Shown: positions 1 through 10,129, counted from the first letter of the stretch. The stretch is DNA of 64,000 nucleotides from Lewinellaceae bacterium (GCA_016710765.1 JADJUJ010000001.1:124001-188000); one strand, 5' to 3'. Notes: generated by a model not told the origin, from the letters alone. Made by a program: numbers and translations.

Positions 1-111
1 TTGGCATTGCCTTTTATGGCATAGCAAATGACGGGACAGGGTTTCGGAAATGAAAAAAAAAGCACCTGACAAATGCTTGTCATGATGCAAATCACCACAG
101 AAGGAAATGGA

Positions 112-131
112 AAAAGCCCGTTAAGGGCTGG
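112..131 (-). terminator. Rho-independent terminator of the propeller regulator
   Basis: On the minus strand a 5-bp stem (115-119 with 125-129) is followed by a run of five T. It lies about 27 bp past the stop codon of the regulator gene that ends at 157. Confidence 0.6.
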
Positions 132-156
132 GGAGGTGTGAAACGACGGGTATGAA

Positions 157-3100
157 TTACAATTGCCAGATGAACTCGTTGAGGGAGGCATCCTTGTCCA
201 GGCCCATTTTCTTTTTCAAACGATATTTGCTTTGCTCGACACCATTGATGGTGACGTTGAGAATGGATGCAATTTCAGGGTTGGAAAAGCCCATTCGGAT
301 GAAACAGGAAAGCCGTACATCGTTAGTAGAAATGCCAGGATAACGTTGTTGCAACTCATGCACGAAGTCCTGATGCATTTGGTTAAACGCAACTTGGAAT
401 TGTTCCCAATAATCTTCCTGGTTAATTTCGCTGTCAATGGCCCTGATGACCCGACGCAACTCCCGTTGCCAGTTATCCTTGTTGGGCAAGCCGATTTTCT
501 GAATCTGGGCTTTAAGATCGGCCAGGAACTTATTTTTGTGGGCGCTTTGTAACACGGAAGCACTCAGACGGGCCTGTTTAGCCTCAATTTCTCTTTCAAG
601 ATTTTCATTTTGTAAGCGTAGAATTTTTTGTTCTGCCTTGTAGTTTTTTTCCTGGAAAACAGATTTCTGATGCTCTAAAAAGTAACGAATGATCAAAAAG
701 GTAATCCCCAGGCTTGCGGCCAAACACAACAGATAAAACCACCAGGTTTCCCAAAACGGCGGCGCCACTTTAATCACAAGAGAAATGGGGTCCCCCCACA
801 TACCATCGCTGTTTGAGGCTTTGACTTTTAGCAGATAGGTGCCGCCCTTCAGGTAGGAGAAGATGGCCCTGTGCTGCCCGAGCCCTGTGTAGAACCAGTC
901 TTTGTCGAAGCCTTCAAGTTTATAAGCAAACTTGTTTTTAGCAGGTTTGGTGTAATCGGTGCCAGTAAATTCGAAAATGACACCCCGGTCAGCATAGCTG
1001 AGATTGACGATGGTGCCCGGTTCGTTGAGGTTGCCGTTCAGTATGGTGCGCCCGTTCCACGGGCCGATGGGTACCACCTGACCCGAAAGAAGAAGTTCGG
1101 TGAAAATGGTCTTTGGAGCGTACCGGTTGGGGTGAATATCGCCCGGAGAGAGCATAGAAAATCCATTCGTACCACCGAAGACCAGGCGACCACTTATCAG
1201 ACGGAGCGCAGCCCGGGGGTTGTACTGGTTGTTTTTTAAATTGTCATCGGTGCCAAGGTCCAGGAAAGATTGGGACTTAGGATTGAAGCGGACAATTCCT
1301 TTTTGCGTACTGATCCAAAGGTCTCCATGCTCATCTTCGACGATGCTGTTGACCATGTTCGAGGGCAAGCCATCGCGGGTGTCATAGTGGTGTACAATGC
1401 CCTTCTCTGGCACCAGGCAGTCCAGTCCTTTAAATTCGGTGCCGATCCATATCCGTTCATTTTTATCCTGAAAAATGCACTGCAGATTGTTGCCACTCAG
1501 TCGTTCTTTCACTTCTGGATTTTCAGCATTGTATCGCTTGACCAAGCCGGTCGAGATATGAAGGCGGTTCAGTCCTTTGTCTTCGCTGGCAGCCCACAGG
1601 TACTGTTCGTTGTGGTCCAGCAGAACATCCACGATTTGTACGCTTGAAAGACTGTTGGGATCTCCAAACTCTGGCTGGTAGTGTTTGAAGAAATCGGACC
1701 TTGCCGGGAGGTAGTTTAGACCACCGCCCAGGGTGCCAATCCAAAGCCCTCCGGATTTGTCGGCTTGAAGGCTCCACACATTGTTGTGGGCAAGTGAGGC
1801 TGGGTTTTCAGGCTGGTGTCTGTAATTTTTAATGACTCCGGTTCGGGTATTGAAGAAACTCAGCCCATCGGCATAGGTTCCCACCCAAAGGCCGTCATTT
1901 TCGACAGTTTGGAGGCAGGTAACGACGGGTTTGGGGAAGCGTTTGCTGGCGGCAAAGGCTGCGTGGAGCGTGATGGCTTGTTGTCTGGATGTTGCATAAA
2001 AAAGGCCATATCCATCGGTTCCAATCCAGATTTTACCGGTTTTATCTTCCCTGAGCGCCAACACAGACCTTAGTCCCTCTCTGCCATAATTATTTTGATT
2101 CTCATGAATCATAAATGGCGAGGTAACTGTTTTGTGAATATCTACCCCCTGATTGAAAGTTCCCACCCAAAGATTGCCGATATTATCGAACATCAAGTGG
2201 TAAAGCGCATTCGTGTTCAGCGCCTGGGGAAAGTTTGCAGAGGCTTTGATGTATTGAAACTGTTTTTTTCAGGATCGAAAACATTCAAGCCGTTGCCATC
2301 GGTAGCGATCCAGAGTTTGCCAAACGGATCAAGTGCAAGGTCCGTTACAATGTTGTGAGAAATAGTATGAGGCGTTTTGTTTTTGTCGAAAAAAAAGTGC
2401 TCGAATTGCTGATTGCTCAAATCAAGCTTATACAGTCCGCTCCCGGAAGTTCCAATCCATAAATTCCCGCGTCGGTCAAGACAAAGCGATTTTTCATAGC
2501 TGTTCAAATCCAGTTCGTCGTTGCTGTGAACTACGGTGCTGATCTGAGTGGCAGGGTCAAAAACGCTGATACCTTTACCATCGGTAGCGATCCAGATTCG
2601 TCCCAGGTGGTCTTCCTGGAAATCAAAAACAAAATCGTTGCCCAATGCCTGGGTTTTGGTTTTGCAAATACGACAGAGGTGTCCGATTTTCCGGCGATTT
2701 TCATCGAAAACAAAAACGCCCCTTCCCAAAGTGCCTACCCAAAGCCAGCCCCTGCTGTCCTCATACAGGCTTCGAACAGAGATTTTTGTCCAATCAACTT
2801 CTGGGTCAGGTTCTTCGGGAAAGCGCTTGAACTGGCCCTTTGTTTTGTCCCATACACTGATGCCAGCCTCCCGGTGCCCGATCCAGATTTTGCCCTTTTT
2901 ATCTTCCAGCAAAACAAGCACAGTGGGCCCGTTCAGTGATGTGTTGTCGCCTTCTATCGGCAAAAAAACTTTGCATCCGTATCCATCAAAGCGGTTGAGA
3001 CCGTAGCGGGTGCCGATCCATATCAGGCCGGTCTGATCCTGTAAAATGGAGTACACAGTACTGTGGGAAAGGCCGTTTTCCGGGGTCAAATGGTCGAAAG

Positions 3101-3200
3101 ATACCTGTGCTGCATCGGGCTGGCATTTTCCGGAAAATGAGAAAATGAGTACACAGGTAACCCAAAGTAAGTTTTTTAACGAGCCAGCCGAGGGAACCAA
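157..3200 (-). CDS. Two-component-type propeller, Y_Y_Y domain, HTH transcriptional regulator (one frameshift)
   Basis: Membrane-spanning one-component regulator. The gene is read in two frames, 3200-2217 (327 aa, N-terminal signal/anchor) and about 2230-157. The frames join if one base is restored in the GGGG run at 2226-2229 (CCCC on the coding strand), giving about 1014 aa. Many reg_prop blade motifs of the type GxxWIGT are visible (IWIGT, LWVGT, IWIGTEFKGL), forming a predicted periplasmic double propeller. A Y_Y_Y-like domain (YKLEGFDKDW) follows, then a transmembrane segment near residues 820-845 (WWFYLLCLAASLGITFLIIR), a coiled coil, and a C-terminal LuxR-like HTH (GFSNPEIASILNVTINGVEQ). 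No histidine kinase or receiver domain is present, so the sensor probably acts directly on DNA. In this family the trigger is usually a polysaccharide fragment, but no glycan locus adjoins it here, so the ligand is unknown. Confidence 0.85.
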
Positions 3201-3442
3201 ATCAAAGTTTTTTTGCTGAAAAAATACAAGTAGAATTCATATAATATTTGAAGGGTTTTGTTTTAAAAAATATTGCAAAGACTTGCGTGAAATGACAGGA
3301 AATGAACTGTTTACCCGCTTGCGTCAACGAACCAGGCTAAGAATGGTTCAAATACAAATATACTTCAATAGGAACAATTCGGTCATAAACAAATGAACTA
3401 CTGCCGCAACAACCAACACGCTCGTATACTGTCCTTCAAGAA

Positions 3443-3916
3443 TTATGGTAAAGTGAAGGGGCCCCTACCAGCCAGTGCATCCATTTGCCCCACGTGATGC
3501 CGTAAATGCCGCAGGTAATCCGTGGCGATCACGCGAAGCGGTTGCGGGTCGGGCGCGGTTTTGCCCCAGTCTGCGTGTTTTGACAAATCTGCTTCATCCA
3601 TTTGCAACAAAATGTGACACAGATGATTGTTCAGCATGCTCCAGAGCAAAAGCAAGTCAGCTGTCGGATAAATGCGGTACGCCTGTATCCGTACCCACTC
3701 GTCCTGGTCATACACGATGTGTGGACACGCTTCATACTGCGCCCTGACCAGGCGCTGGATGTTGTTTTGGGCCGAATCAATCAAATGCCCTACCACCTCC
3801 TTGGTGCACCATTTCTCTGGCGTAAGCGAATGCTGCAATCGGTGCTCATCGACAGTCTGAAGGCGACCTGCCTGATCGCCAACAACCCTCATAATATTTT
3901 CCGTTAGACGCTTCAT
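3443..3916 (-). CDS. DinB-like four-helix protein
   Basis: This 157-aa protein resembles the DinB_2/YfiT family, metal-binding four-helix bundles that include thiol transferases and many proteins of unknown role. The candidate metal-ligand histidines are visible: one near residue 44 (VVGHLIDSA) and a cluster near the C terminus (LRHLRHHVGQ). Family length is usually 150-170 aa, so it looks complete. It has no signal peptide and should be cytoplasmic. It is a single gene, divergent from the NfeD-like gene at 4085, with about 170 bp between them. Substrate and partner cannot be read from the sequence. Confidence 0.75.
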   Translation of the reverse strand: MKRLTENIMRVVGDQAGRLQTVDEHRLQHSLTPEKWCTKEVVGHLIDSAQNNIQRLVRAQYEACPHIVYDQDEWVRIQAYRIYPTADLLLLWSMLNNHLCHILLQMDEADLSKHADWGKTAPDPQPLRVIATDYLRHLRHHVGQMDALAGRGPFTLP

Positions 3917-4084
3917 GCTGTTGCCTTTTACAAATCAGGTTCAAATATAGCCTCAAAGTTACTTTGTCACACCATCGTCATTAATCGGAGGAAAGTATCA
4001 TCCTGCCGTGTTTTAGTACAGGGTCGTCGACCAATCCGGCAGCGTATTCCGCAGGGGAATATTTTTGTTAAAAAGTGTTAAAAA

Positions 4085-4672
4085 ATGCTGTTAAACATCC
4101 TTACATGGTGGCAGGCGCTTTCGGGAGCCGAGCAAATTTTTTGGTCCATCGGCCTCATTTCCAACCTGCTGTTTGCCCTTTACATCGGCATCCAAGTGTT
4201 GGGCCACGATGCTGATCTGGATACAGAAGTAGACGATATTGATGGCCTCGACACCGGAGAAATTCAATTCACCGTACTCAGCCTGCGCAGCCTGCTGGCT
4301 TTCGGCATGTTTCTGGGCTATACCGGCCTGACCGTCTTGCACGCAGGATTTAGGCTGATTACAGCGGTACGCTTGGGTTCCTTGGCCGGGTTATTGGCAG
4401 CATGGCTGGCGTTCAAGTTGATCCGATTTTTACTAAAAATGCAGTCGAGCGGCACGCTTATTCTGGAAAATTCGGTGGGTGCTACCGGAAAAGTGCACCT
4501 AACACTGCCCGCAAATGCAGCGTCAACCGGAAAAGTCATGGTTACCCTCCAAGGCGCACTCCGTGAAATGGATGCCGTTTCGGAAGGCGAAGCCATCCAA
4601 ACCGGAACCTCCATACTCGTCACAGAAGTGCTGGATAATGGCAATCTGGTGGTGATACCTTACAAAGAATAA
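4085..4672 (+). CDS. NfeD-like membrane protein with C-terminal OB fold
   Basis: This 195-aa membrane protein has three hydrophobic segments (around residues 20-40, 68-90 and 95-120). An acidic loop after the first segment (DADLDTEVDDIDGLDTGE) is followed by a C-terminal small beta domain of NfeD/OB type (GATGKVHLTL...VVIP). NfeD-type proteins are typically encoded next to a flotillin/SPFH protein, and that is the case here: the flotillin gene starts 104 bp downstream on the same strand. The likely role is structural partner of the flotillin in membrane microdomains, analogous to YqiJ-YqiK or YuaF-YuaG (inference). The ATG at 4085 gives a sensible membrane N terminus. Confidence 0.75.
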   Translation: MLLNILTWWQALSGAEQIFWSIGLISNLLFALYIGIQVLGHDADLDTEVDDIDGLDTGEIQFTVLSLRSLLAFGMFLGYTGLTVLHAGFRLITAVRLGSLAGLLAAWLAFKLIRFLLKMQSSGTLILENSVGATGKVHLTLPANAASTGKVMVTLQGALREMDAVSEGEAIQTGTSILVTEVLDNGNLVVIPYKE

Positions 4673-4693
4673 CACCTTACCCAGGATTATTAT

Positions 4694-4765
4694 CCAATTC
4701 GATAACCAACCCTAAACCCAACCCTAAATCCAACTCTATATCCAACTCTATATCCCACTCTAAAT
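4694..4765 (+). repeat. Six-unit 12-bp tandem repeat before the flotillin gene
   Basis: Six 12-bp units (4694, 4706, 4718, 4730, 4742, 4754), consensus CCAAYYCTAWAT. Two adjacent units (4730-4753) are identical. The array fills most of the 104-bp spacer between the NfeD-like and flotillin genes and ends 11 bp before the flotillin ATG, where a ribosome binding site would sit. Confidence 0.85.
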
Positions 4766-4776
4766 CCAATACCACT

Positions 4777-6288
4777 ATGGAATTTGTATTGTTATTCGTT
4801 TTCCTGATCGTCTTTCTGGCGATCGTGGGCGGCCTGTTCGTATCAAGGTACAAGCGCTGCCCCTCCGACCGCATTCTGGTCATCTACGGTAAAACCAACG
4901 CGGGCCAGTCGGCGAAGTGCATCCACGGTGGTGCGGCCTTTGTTTGGCCGGTCATTCAGGATTTTGCTTTCCTCGACCCTACGCCGATTTCCATCGACGT
5001 CGACCTGCGCAACGCACTCAGTAAGCAGAACATCCGCGTGGATGTGCCTTCCCGCTTCACGGTGGGTATCAGCACGGAACCATCAATAATGACCAACGCT
5101 GCAGAGCGACTGCTGGGCCTTAACCGCGATGCCATCCGCACGGTGTCGCACGATATTATTGTGGGCCAGATGCGCCTGGTAATTGCCACCATGGACATCG
5201 AGGAGATCAATGCCGACCGCGACAAGTTTTACTCCAACGTGTCGCACCACGTGGAGAGCGAGCTGAAAAAAATCGGTCTGCGCCTGATCAACGTCAACGT
5301 GACCGACATCCACGACGAGTCGGGCTACATTTCCGCACTCGGTAAGGAAGCCGCCGCCAAGGCCATCAACGATGCCCGGGTGTCGGTTGCTCAGAAAACC
5401 CGCGACGGTTCCATCGGCGAAGCCGAAGCCCAGCGCCAAATGCGCATCAAGGTATCCGAAACGCAGGCACTCTCCAACATCGGTGAGGCAGAGGCGGCAC
5501 AATTGCAGCGTTCGCAGGTGGCCAACCAGGAGGCCATTGCTGCCTCTGGCGAAGCAGAAGCCCAGCAGCTTCAGCGTATCCGGGTGGCGGAAGCCAACGC
5601 CCGGGCAATGGAGGGCGAGAACATGTCCAAAATCGCCATCGCCAAATCAGAAGCCGAACGCAGGCAGGCTGAGGCCGAATCGCTGCGACTGGCCATGACG
5701 GCTGAAAAAGTGCAAAGTGCCAAGGCGTTGGAGGAGTCGTACAAAGCCGAGCAGGCGGCAGAGGTGGCCCGTGGTCTGCGAGAAAAAGCGAGCCGGGAAG
5801 CCGACGAGGTAGTGCGTGCCGAAATTGAAAAGCGCAAAGCCGAAATCGCAGCCGAAGCGCAGGCCGAACAAATTCGCCGCATAGCCAAAGGCGAGGCCGA
5901 CGCCATCTTCCTCAAGCAAGAGGCCGAAGCCCGCGGTATGCTCGAAGTATTGAGCAAGCAGGCAGAGGGTTTTCAAAAAGTGGTTAACTCAGCCGGTGGC
6001 AACACGCGCGATGCTGTGTTGCTGCTCATCGCCGACCAGCTGCCCGAATTGGTGCGCATCCAGGTGGACGCCATCAAGAACATCAAAATCGACAAGGTGA
6101 CCGTTTGGGAAGGCGGAAATGGGAATGGGGATGGCAATTCCACCTCCAACTTCATCTCAGGGCTCTACCGTTCCGTACCACCGCTGAACGATTTGTTGAA
6201 CATGGCAGGCATGCAGTTGCCGGAGTATTTGGGCAACAAGGATGAAACAGCGGCTTCAACCGCCCAAACTGCTGAGCCGAAGCAATAG
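4777..6288 (+). CDS. Flotillin/SPFH family protein (YqiK-like)
   Basis: This 503-aa membrane scaffold has an N-terminal hydrophobic anchor (residues 1-24, LLFVFLIVFLAIVGGLFV). An SPFH/PHB domain follows (about 30-220), including the conserved stretch VDVPSRFTVGIS. A long Ala/Glu-rich coiled coil (about 220-400, repeated GEAEA motifs) is typical of flotillins. The C terminus carries a Gly/Asn-rich linker. Length is typical for YqiK-like flotillins. It forms a likely two-gene unit with the NfeD-like protein just upstream. Flotillins organise membrane microdomains and affect fluidity and stress resistance; the specific clients here are unknown. It ends 7 bp from the end of the convergent gene at 6296, and no terminator is visible in that gap. 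Confidence 0.9.
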   Translation: MEFVLLFVFLIVFLAIVGGLFVSRYKRCPSDRILVIYGKTNAGQSAKCIHGGAAFVWPVIQDFAFLDPTPISIDVDLRNALSKQNIRVDVPSRFTVGISTEPSIMTNAAERLLGLNRDAIRTVSHDIIVGQMRLVIATMDIEEINADRDKFYSNVSHHVESELKKIGLRLINVNVTDIHDESGYISALGKEAAAKAINDARVSVAQKTRDGSIGEAEAQRQMRIKVSETQALSNIGEAEAAQLQRSQVANQEAIAASGEAEAQQLQRIRVAEANARAMEGENMSKIAIAKSEAERRQAEAESLRLAMTAEKVQSAKALEESYKAEQAAEVARGLREKASREADEVVRAEIEKRKAEIAAEAQAEQIRRIAKGEADAIFLKQEAEARGMLEVLSKQAEGFQKVVNSAGGNTRDAVLLLIADQLPELVRIQVDAIKNIKIDKVTVWEGGNGNGDGNSTSNFISGLYRSVPPLNDLLNMAGMQLPEYLGNKDETAASTAQTAEPKQ

Positions 6289-6295
6289 TAGCGGC

Positions 6296-7642
6296 TCATT
6301 TTTCAGGAAAAAACCAGAAGTGCAGACTCCCGAAGGTTTCCAGGGAGTCTGCCTTGTTTTCTGAAGGAATTTGCACTTTAAGGGTGTTTTTTCCCGTTGG
6401 CAAACCCGCAGTAGGCAGGTAGGCAACCAAGCCCTTGATGCCCGATTTTTCCATAAACAGCCACTCGGCGGCGGGTTGTATGCTGTCGTTAATGCCCAGG
6501 TGCAGGAACTGGCTGAAGCAGGCGATGCGCAAGCTATCTGTCCATTCGCGAACCTGCCGTTTGTTCAGGCTGGTGTCAGCCTCAGGCGTATCAGGACAAA
6601 ATTTAACCAGCCGGTTGTCGAGGTAGTGGGGGTATTTTACAAAAACGGGCAACATTGTGGCACCCACTACCTCCGCGGGAATGCTTATATTAGTCATCAT
6701 TGCCCCATCCTCCCGTAAGTTGTCGTAGGCATTTTGCTGCATCCGGTACCGATCGCTGCCTTCCGAAAAATAAGCGCGGTCGAAAGAAAGGCTTCGGCCA
6801 GTCCATTGCCCTACCTTTCGCATCGTGACAAACAAGGTGGAGCCCATCATAAAAAATATGATAAACACCATGCTCAAAACATATGATTTGCGGCTGACGT
6901 TGGTTGCAAACGTCATGGTCAGGTACTGCACCGGCCGGTAAAAAACTGGTAGCATTACGCTGCCAAATGCCATTTGCCCTCGCGCCATTTTTTCCGCCCA
7001 TACATGCCGTTCCGGGTGTTTTTTCAGCCAATAATTGAAGACAAAAACACCCACCATCAGCACTATAAAACAATAATAAGCGATTGTCCCATACCAGGAT
7101 AGCGTTTCCGCATCCACATAGTTGCGCAGCAGCAGCATGGCTGAAAAAACTATCAGATAAATAACACCCACACTGGCCATACCCATAGCAATCATAAAGG
7201 CAAGGGCAAACATACTGTTGGCGCGCTTGTCGAGCCGGTAAATAAACTTATCCAGCGTACCGTATTTTTCCTGCATCACCTTTTTCATCGCTTCCGTAGC
7301 ATTAGGCATGCGGTCAAACTGAATCCCTGCCGGATAGGCCGAATGCAGGCCAACGGCCCCCACCCACAATGCACGCATCATCAGGTGCATGCCAAAAAAG
7401 CCCAGTAACACCCATGCCACCACCATGAAAAAGCTGTAGGATAAAAAAGGGAACATGATGGCAAACTTCGAGGTGCTTGGCGCCAGGTCGTTGATGTAAT
7501 AATCCAACGCATTTTCTAAAAGCCCTGGCAGAAAGGAAACTGCCACCGTTGCAGCACCGGAAATGGTCATCTCCAGGTTCCAACTTTTCGCCGCTAATTC
7601 CTGCAGCCAGCCCAGGTTTGTCTTTTCGGGTTCGTTTTCCAT
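6296..7642 (-). CDS. Hypothetical polytopic membrane protein
   Basis: I do not recognise a family for this 448-aa protein. About five or six hydrophobic helices are visible (for example FPFLSYSFFMVVAWVLLGFF, FALAFMIAMGMASVGVIYLI, IAYYCFIVLMVGVFVF, YVLSMVFIIFFMMGSTLFV), with a soluble C-terminal part of about 170 residues. The open frame runs upstream into the heptad repeat at 7680-7780; the start MENEPEKTN at 7642 is preferred because everything upstream of it translates repeat DNA. It is divergent from mnmE with only the inverted repeat between the two starts. Confidence 0.6.
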   Translation of the reverse strand: MENEPEKTNLGWLQELAAKSWNLEMTISGAATVAVSFLPGLLENALDYYINDLAPSTSKFAIMFPFLSYSFFMVVAWVLLGFFGMHLMMRALWVGAVGLHSAYPAGIQFDRMPNATEAMKKVMQEKYGTLDKFIYRLDKRANSMFALAFMIAMGMASVGVIYLIVFSAMLLLRNYVDAETLSWYGTIAYYCFIVLMVGVFVFNYWLKKHPERHVWAEKMARGQMAFGSVMLPVFYRPVQYLTMTFATNVSRKSYVLSMVFIIFFMMGSTLFVTMRKVGQWTGRSLSFDRAYFSEGSDRYRMQQNAYDNLREDGAMMTNISIPAEVVGATMLPVFVKYPHYLDNRLVKFCPDTPEADTSLNKRQVREWTDSLRIACFSQFLHLGINDSIQPAAEWLFMEKSGIKGLVAYLPTAGLPTGKNTLKVQIPSENKADSLETFGSLHFWFFPEK

Positions 7643-7679
7643 GATATTTTGACGAATTTTGCAGCAAGATAAGAAAATC

Positions 7680-7780
7680 GGGTGTTGGTCTTTGGTCTTT
7701 AGGTGTTGGTCTTTAGTCTTTGGCTGCAACCAACACCTAAAGACCAAAGACCAACACCTAAAGACCAAAGACCAACACCC
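7680..7780. repeat. Heptad-repeat inverted repeat with 35-bp perfect arms
   Basis: Positions 7680-7714 are the exact reverse complement of 7746-7780. Both arms are made of degenerate 7-bp units (ACCAAAG, ACCAACA, CCTAAAG). The structure fills the space between two divergent starts (7642 and 7784) and ends 3 bp before the mnmE ATG. It shares its units with the ends of the dispersed repeats at about 21.9, 24.1, 53.5 and 57.3 kb. Confidence 0.9.
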
Positions 7781-7783
7781 ATC

Positions 7784-8994
7784 ATGTCCTTACCCAACCT
7801 CACCGACACCATCGTTGCCCTCTCCACTCCACCCGGCGTGGGCGCCATCGCAGCCGCAGAGGCGCGCGCATGGCCACGCCGGGAGAATTTACCCTGCGGG
7901 CCTATTTGAACGGCAGGATGGACCTCAGTCAGGCAGAAGCCGTGGCCGACCTGATTGCCAGCGAGAGCGAGGCCGCCCATACCGTGGCCCTGCAGCAGCT
8001 GCGCGGTGGTTTTAAAAATGAAATCCAGCGACTCCGGGAGGAGCTCATTCACTTTGCCAGTCTGGTGGAACTCGAGCTCGATTTTTCTGAAGAAGATGTA
8101 GAGTTTGCCGACCGCGGTCAGCTCAAAGCCCTGGTGCTAAAAATTCACGGCTTTATCCAGGCCCTGCTGCAATCGTTTGCGCTGGGCAATGTGATCCGAA
8201 CCGGCGTTAGCACCGTCATAGCCGGCCGGCCCAACGCCGGAAAAAGCACCCTGCTCAACGTGCTGCTCAACGAAGAACGCGCCATTGTGAGTGATATTGC
8301 GGGTACCACCCGCGACACCATCGAAGAAATATTGAACATTAAAGGCGTGCAATTTCGGCTGGTCGACACCGCCGGCATCCGCGAGGCGCAGGACCAGATC
8401 GAGGCCATCGGGGTGGCCCGCACGATGGAAAAGATCGGACAGGCCAGCATCGTGGTGTACCTCTGGGACGTGACGGGTATGACGCTTTCCGAAGTGTACG
8501 CCGACGTGCAGGCTTTGTACCGGCCCGGACTGAAAATGATCGTGGTGTGCAACAAAATGGACCGCAACCCATACTTCGATACCGACTGGCTGCTGGCGCC
8601 CGGCAGCGAGGGCATTTTCCCGTATTTAAAAGGCGAAGGGGAGGCGATTCCCGAGCCACCCGCCTTTATGCACGAGTTGGCTGGCATCATCGCCCTGAGC
8701 GCCAAAAACGAGCAGAACATTGAATACCTCAAGGAAAAACTGTTTGAAGCCGGCACCGGCGGGGCCTTGAACCTGGAGAGTACCGTTGTAACCAATGCCC
8801 GCCACTTCGAGGCCCTGCAAAAAGCCGGCGAGGCCCTGCAGGACGTGCTCACCGGCCTCGACACCGGCATCACTGGCGACTTCATTGCGCAGGACATCCG
8901 CCGCTCCCTGGCCTACCTGGGTGAGATCACCGGCGAGATCGGAGTGGAGGATTTGCTGGCGAATATTTTTGGGAAGTTTTGTATTGGAAAGTAA
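7784..8994 (+). CDS. mnmE: tRNA modification GTPase MnmE, N-terminal domain internally deleted
   Basis: MnmE works with MnmG to modify the wobble uridine of several tRNAs. The start MSLPNLTDTIVALSTPPGVG is canonical but then jumps, out of frame, to the conserved GARMATPGEFTLRAYLNGR segment near 7863. Against the family this skips about 80-90 codons, including the conserved GEDxxExxxHGG region of the formyl-THF-binding domain. The helical domain and G domain follow in a second frame from about 7862, with G1 GRPNAGKSTLL, DTAG, and NKMD. The C terminus FCIGK with the catalytic Cys is intact. Either the locus has a real deletion or the assembly has collapsed about 250 bp here; mnmE is widely conserved, so collapse is plausible. 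The last 18 bp act as an apparent attachment site (see 8977-8994). Confidence 0.9.
8977..8994 (+). other. Candidate attB/attL at the mnmE 3' end
   Basis: The last 18 bp of mnmE (TTTTGTATTGGAAAGTAA, including the stop) are repeated at 10130-10147 with one mismatch. A degenerate longer copy of the mnmE tail lies at 11794-11853. SGI1-type islands insert at the last 18 bp of mnmE (trmE/thdF), so the same site class is likely here. Confidence 0.6.
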
Positions 8995-9148
8995 GCCCCC
9001 ATCTTCATTGCAAACAATGCCCCCCTCCCTGATGCCCCGTTTCACCCCACTCCTGCTAAGATGGACTTTAGCCAAATGAAAAAAGAAGAACTCCCAGGAA
9101 GTCACTAATTTTGGAGGAACGATACAATAACTCGAAACAGCCATTCGC

Positions 9149-9995
9149 ATGAAATCTACCATTCCATTCTCGGTTCAATATAATCTCCGCAAAATAGGTA
9201 CAGCAACTAAATATGTAGGACTTGCCATTGGTTTATGCCTATGTATTTTCGGCGCTTCTTCGCTGCAGCGGCAAGAGGATACTCGCAGTTTGAATGGGAT
9301 AAATATTAATTCTCCTGCTGAAATCAGCAGCACGGCATGCCGACACCATGATATACGTAAATGGCGGTACTTTTAACATGGGCAGCAATGAAGAAAACAG
9401 CTCAAAACCAATCCATCAAGTAACCCTGAGTTCGTTTTACATTGGGAAATACGAGGTGACACAAGCGCAGTGGAACGCGGTAATGTCGTATAATCCAAGT
9501 TTTTATTCTTCCTGCGCACAATGTCCTGTGGAGCGGGTTTGCAGGCGTGATATTGATGCATTTCTGAAAATTCTGAATTCGCTTACCGGAGAGCGCTATC
9601 GGCTTCCCACTGAGGCGGAATGGGAATTTGCAGCGCGTGGAGGAAATGAAAGTAGGGGCTATATTTATGCCGGAAGCAACGACCCTGATAATGTGGCTTG
9701 GTATGACAAAAATTCCGGGAAAAGCACCCACCCGGTGGGACAAAAACAGCCGAATGAGTTGGGATTGTACGACATGAGCGGCAACGTGACAGAGTGGTGC
9801 AGTGATTGGTACGGGCCGTATAAAGATGAGGCGCAGAGCAATCCAAAAGGGGCAGTCAACGGCCTTGATTTTGTACTTCGGGGAGGAACCTGTATCAGCA
9901 ATCCACTCTACCTTCGTTGCACCAACCGAAGCAGGTATGACCAGGTTCTCAGGCGCGACGAGGGCGGGTTCCGCCTGGTTAAACCGGCACTTTAG
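9149..9995 (+). CDS. SUMF1/formylglycine-generating-enzyme family protein, exported (frameshift)
   Basis: The open frame from 9149 encodes a signal-peptide-like N terminus (YVGLAIGLCLCIFGASS). The frame from 9300 onward encodes an FGE-sulfatase/SUMF1 domain (MIYVNGGTFNMGS, then RYRLPTEAEWEFAARGG, GLYDMSGNVTEWCSDWY and GGFRLVK). One indel between about 9305 and 9347 joins them to about 281 aa. In true formylglycine-generating enzymes two nearby cysteines bind copper; here LRGGTC and YLRC are present, but the intermediate Cys of the human pattern is not seen, so it may be a non-enzymatic SUMF1-fold protein. It is the sole gene between the first two mnmE-tail repeats and is visibly more AT-rich than mnmE, suggesting it is cargo. 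Confidence 0.75.
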
Positions 9996-10129
9996 GTTAA
10001 TACCTTTTCAAGGTCCGGTGAAATAACTTTGAGGAGGGAAGGCTTCTTTCATAAATAGTTGAGAAAATGTCGTTTTCGTTAAACATATACCCAGTTTTCA
10101 TAACTACTTGACAATCAACACACATTACT

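Noticed and set aside
4694..4765. Telomere-like CCCTAAA repeats
   Set aside because: The true period is 12 bp, not 7, and most units lack CCCTAAA.
7680..7780. Heptad repeats considered as a CRISPR array
   Set aside because: The units are contiguous and degenerate with no unique spacers, and no cas genes are present.
8145..8897. A 250-codon open frame antisense to mnmE
   Set aside because: The sense strand encodes the G domain with all motifs, and the antisense product is low-complexity Ser/Arg-rich.
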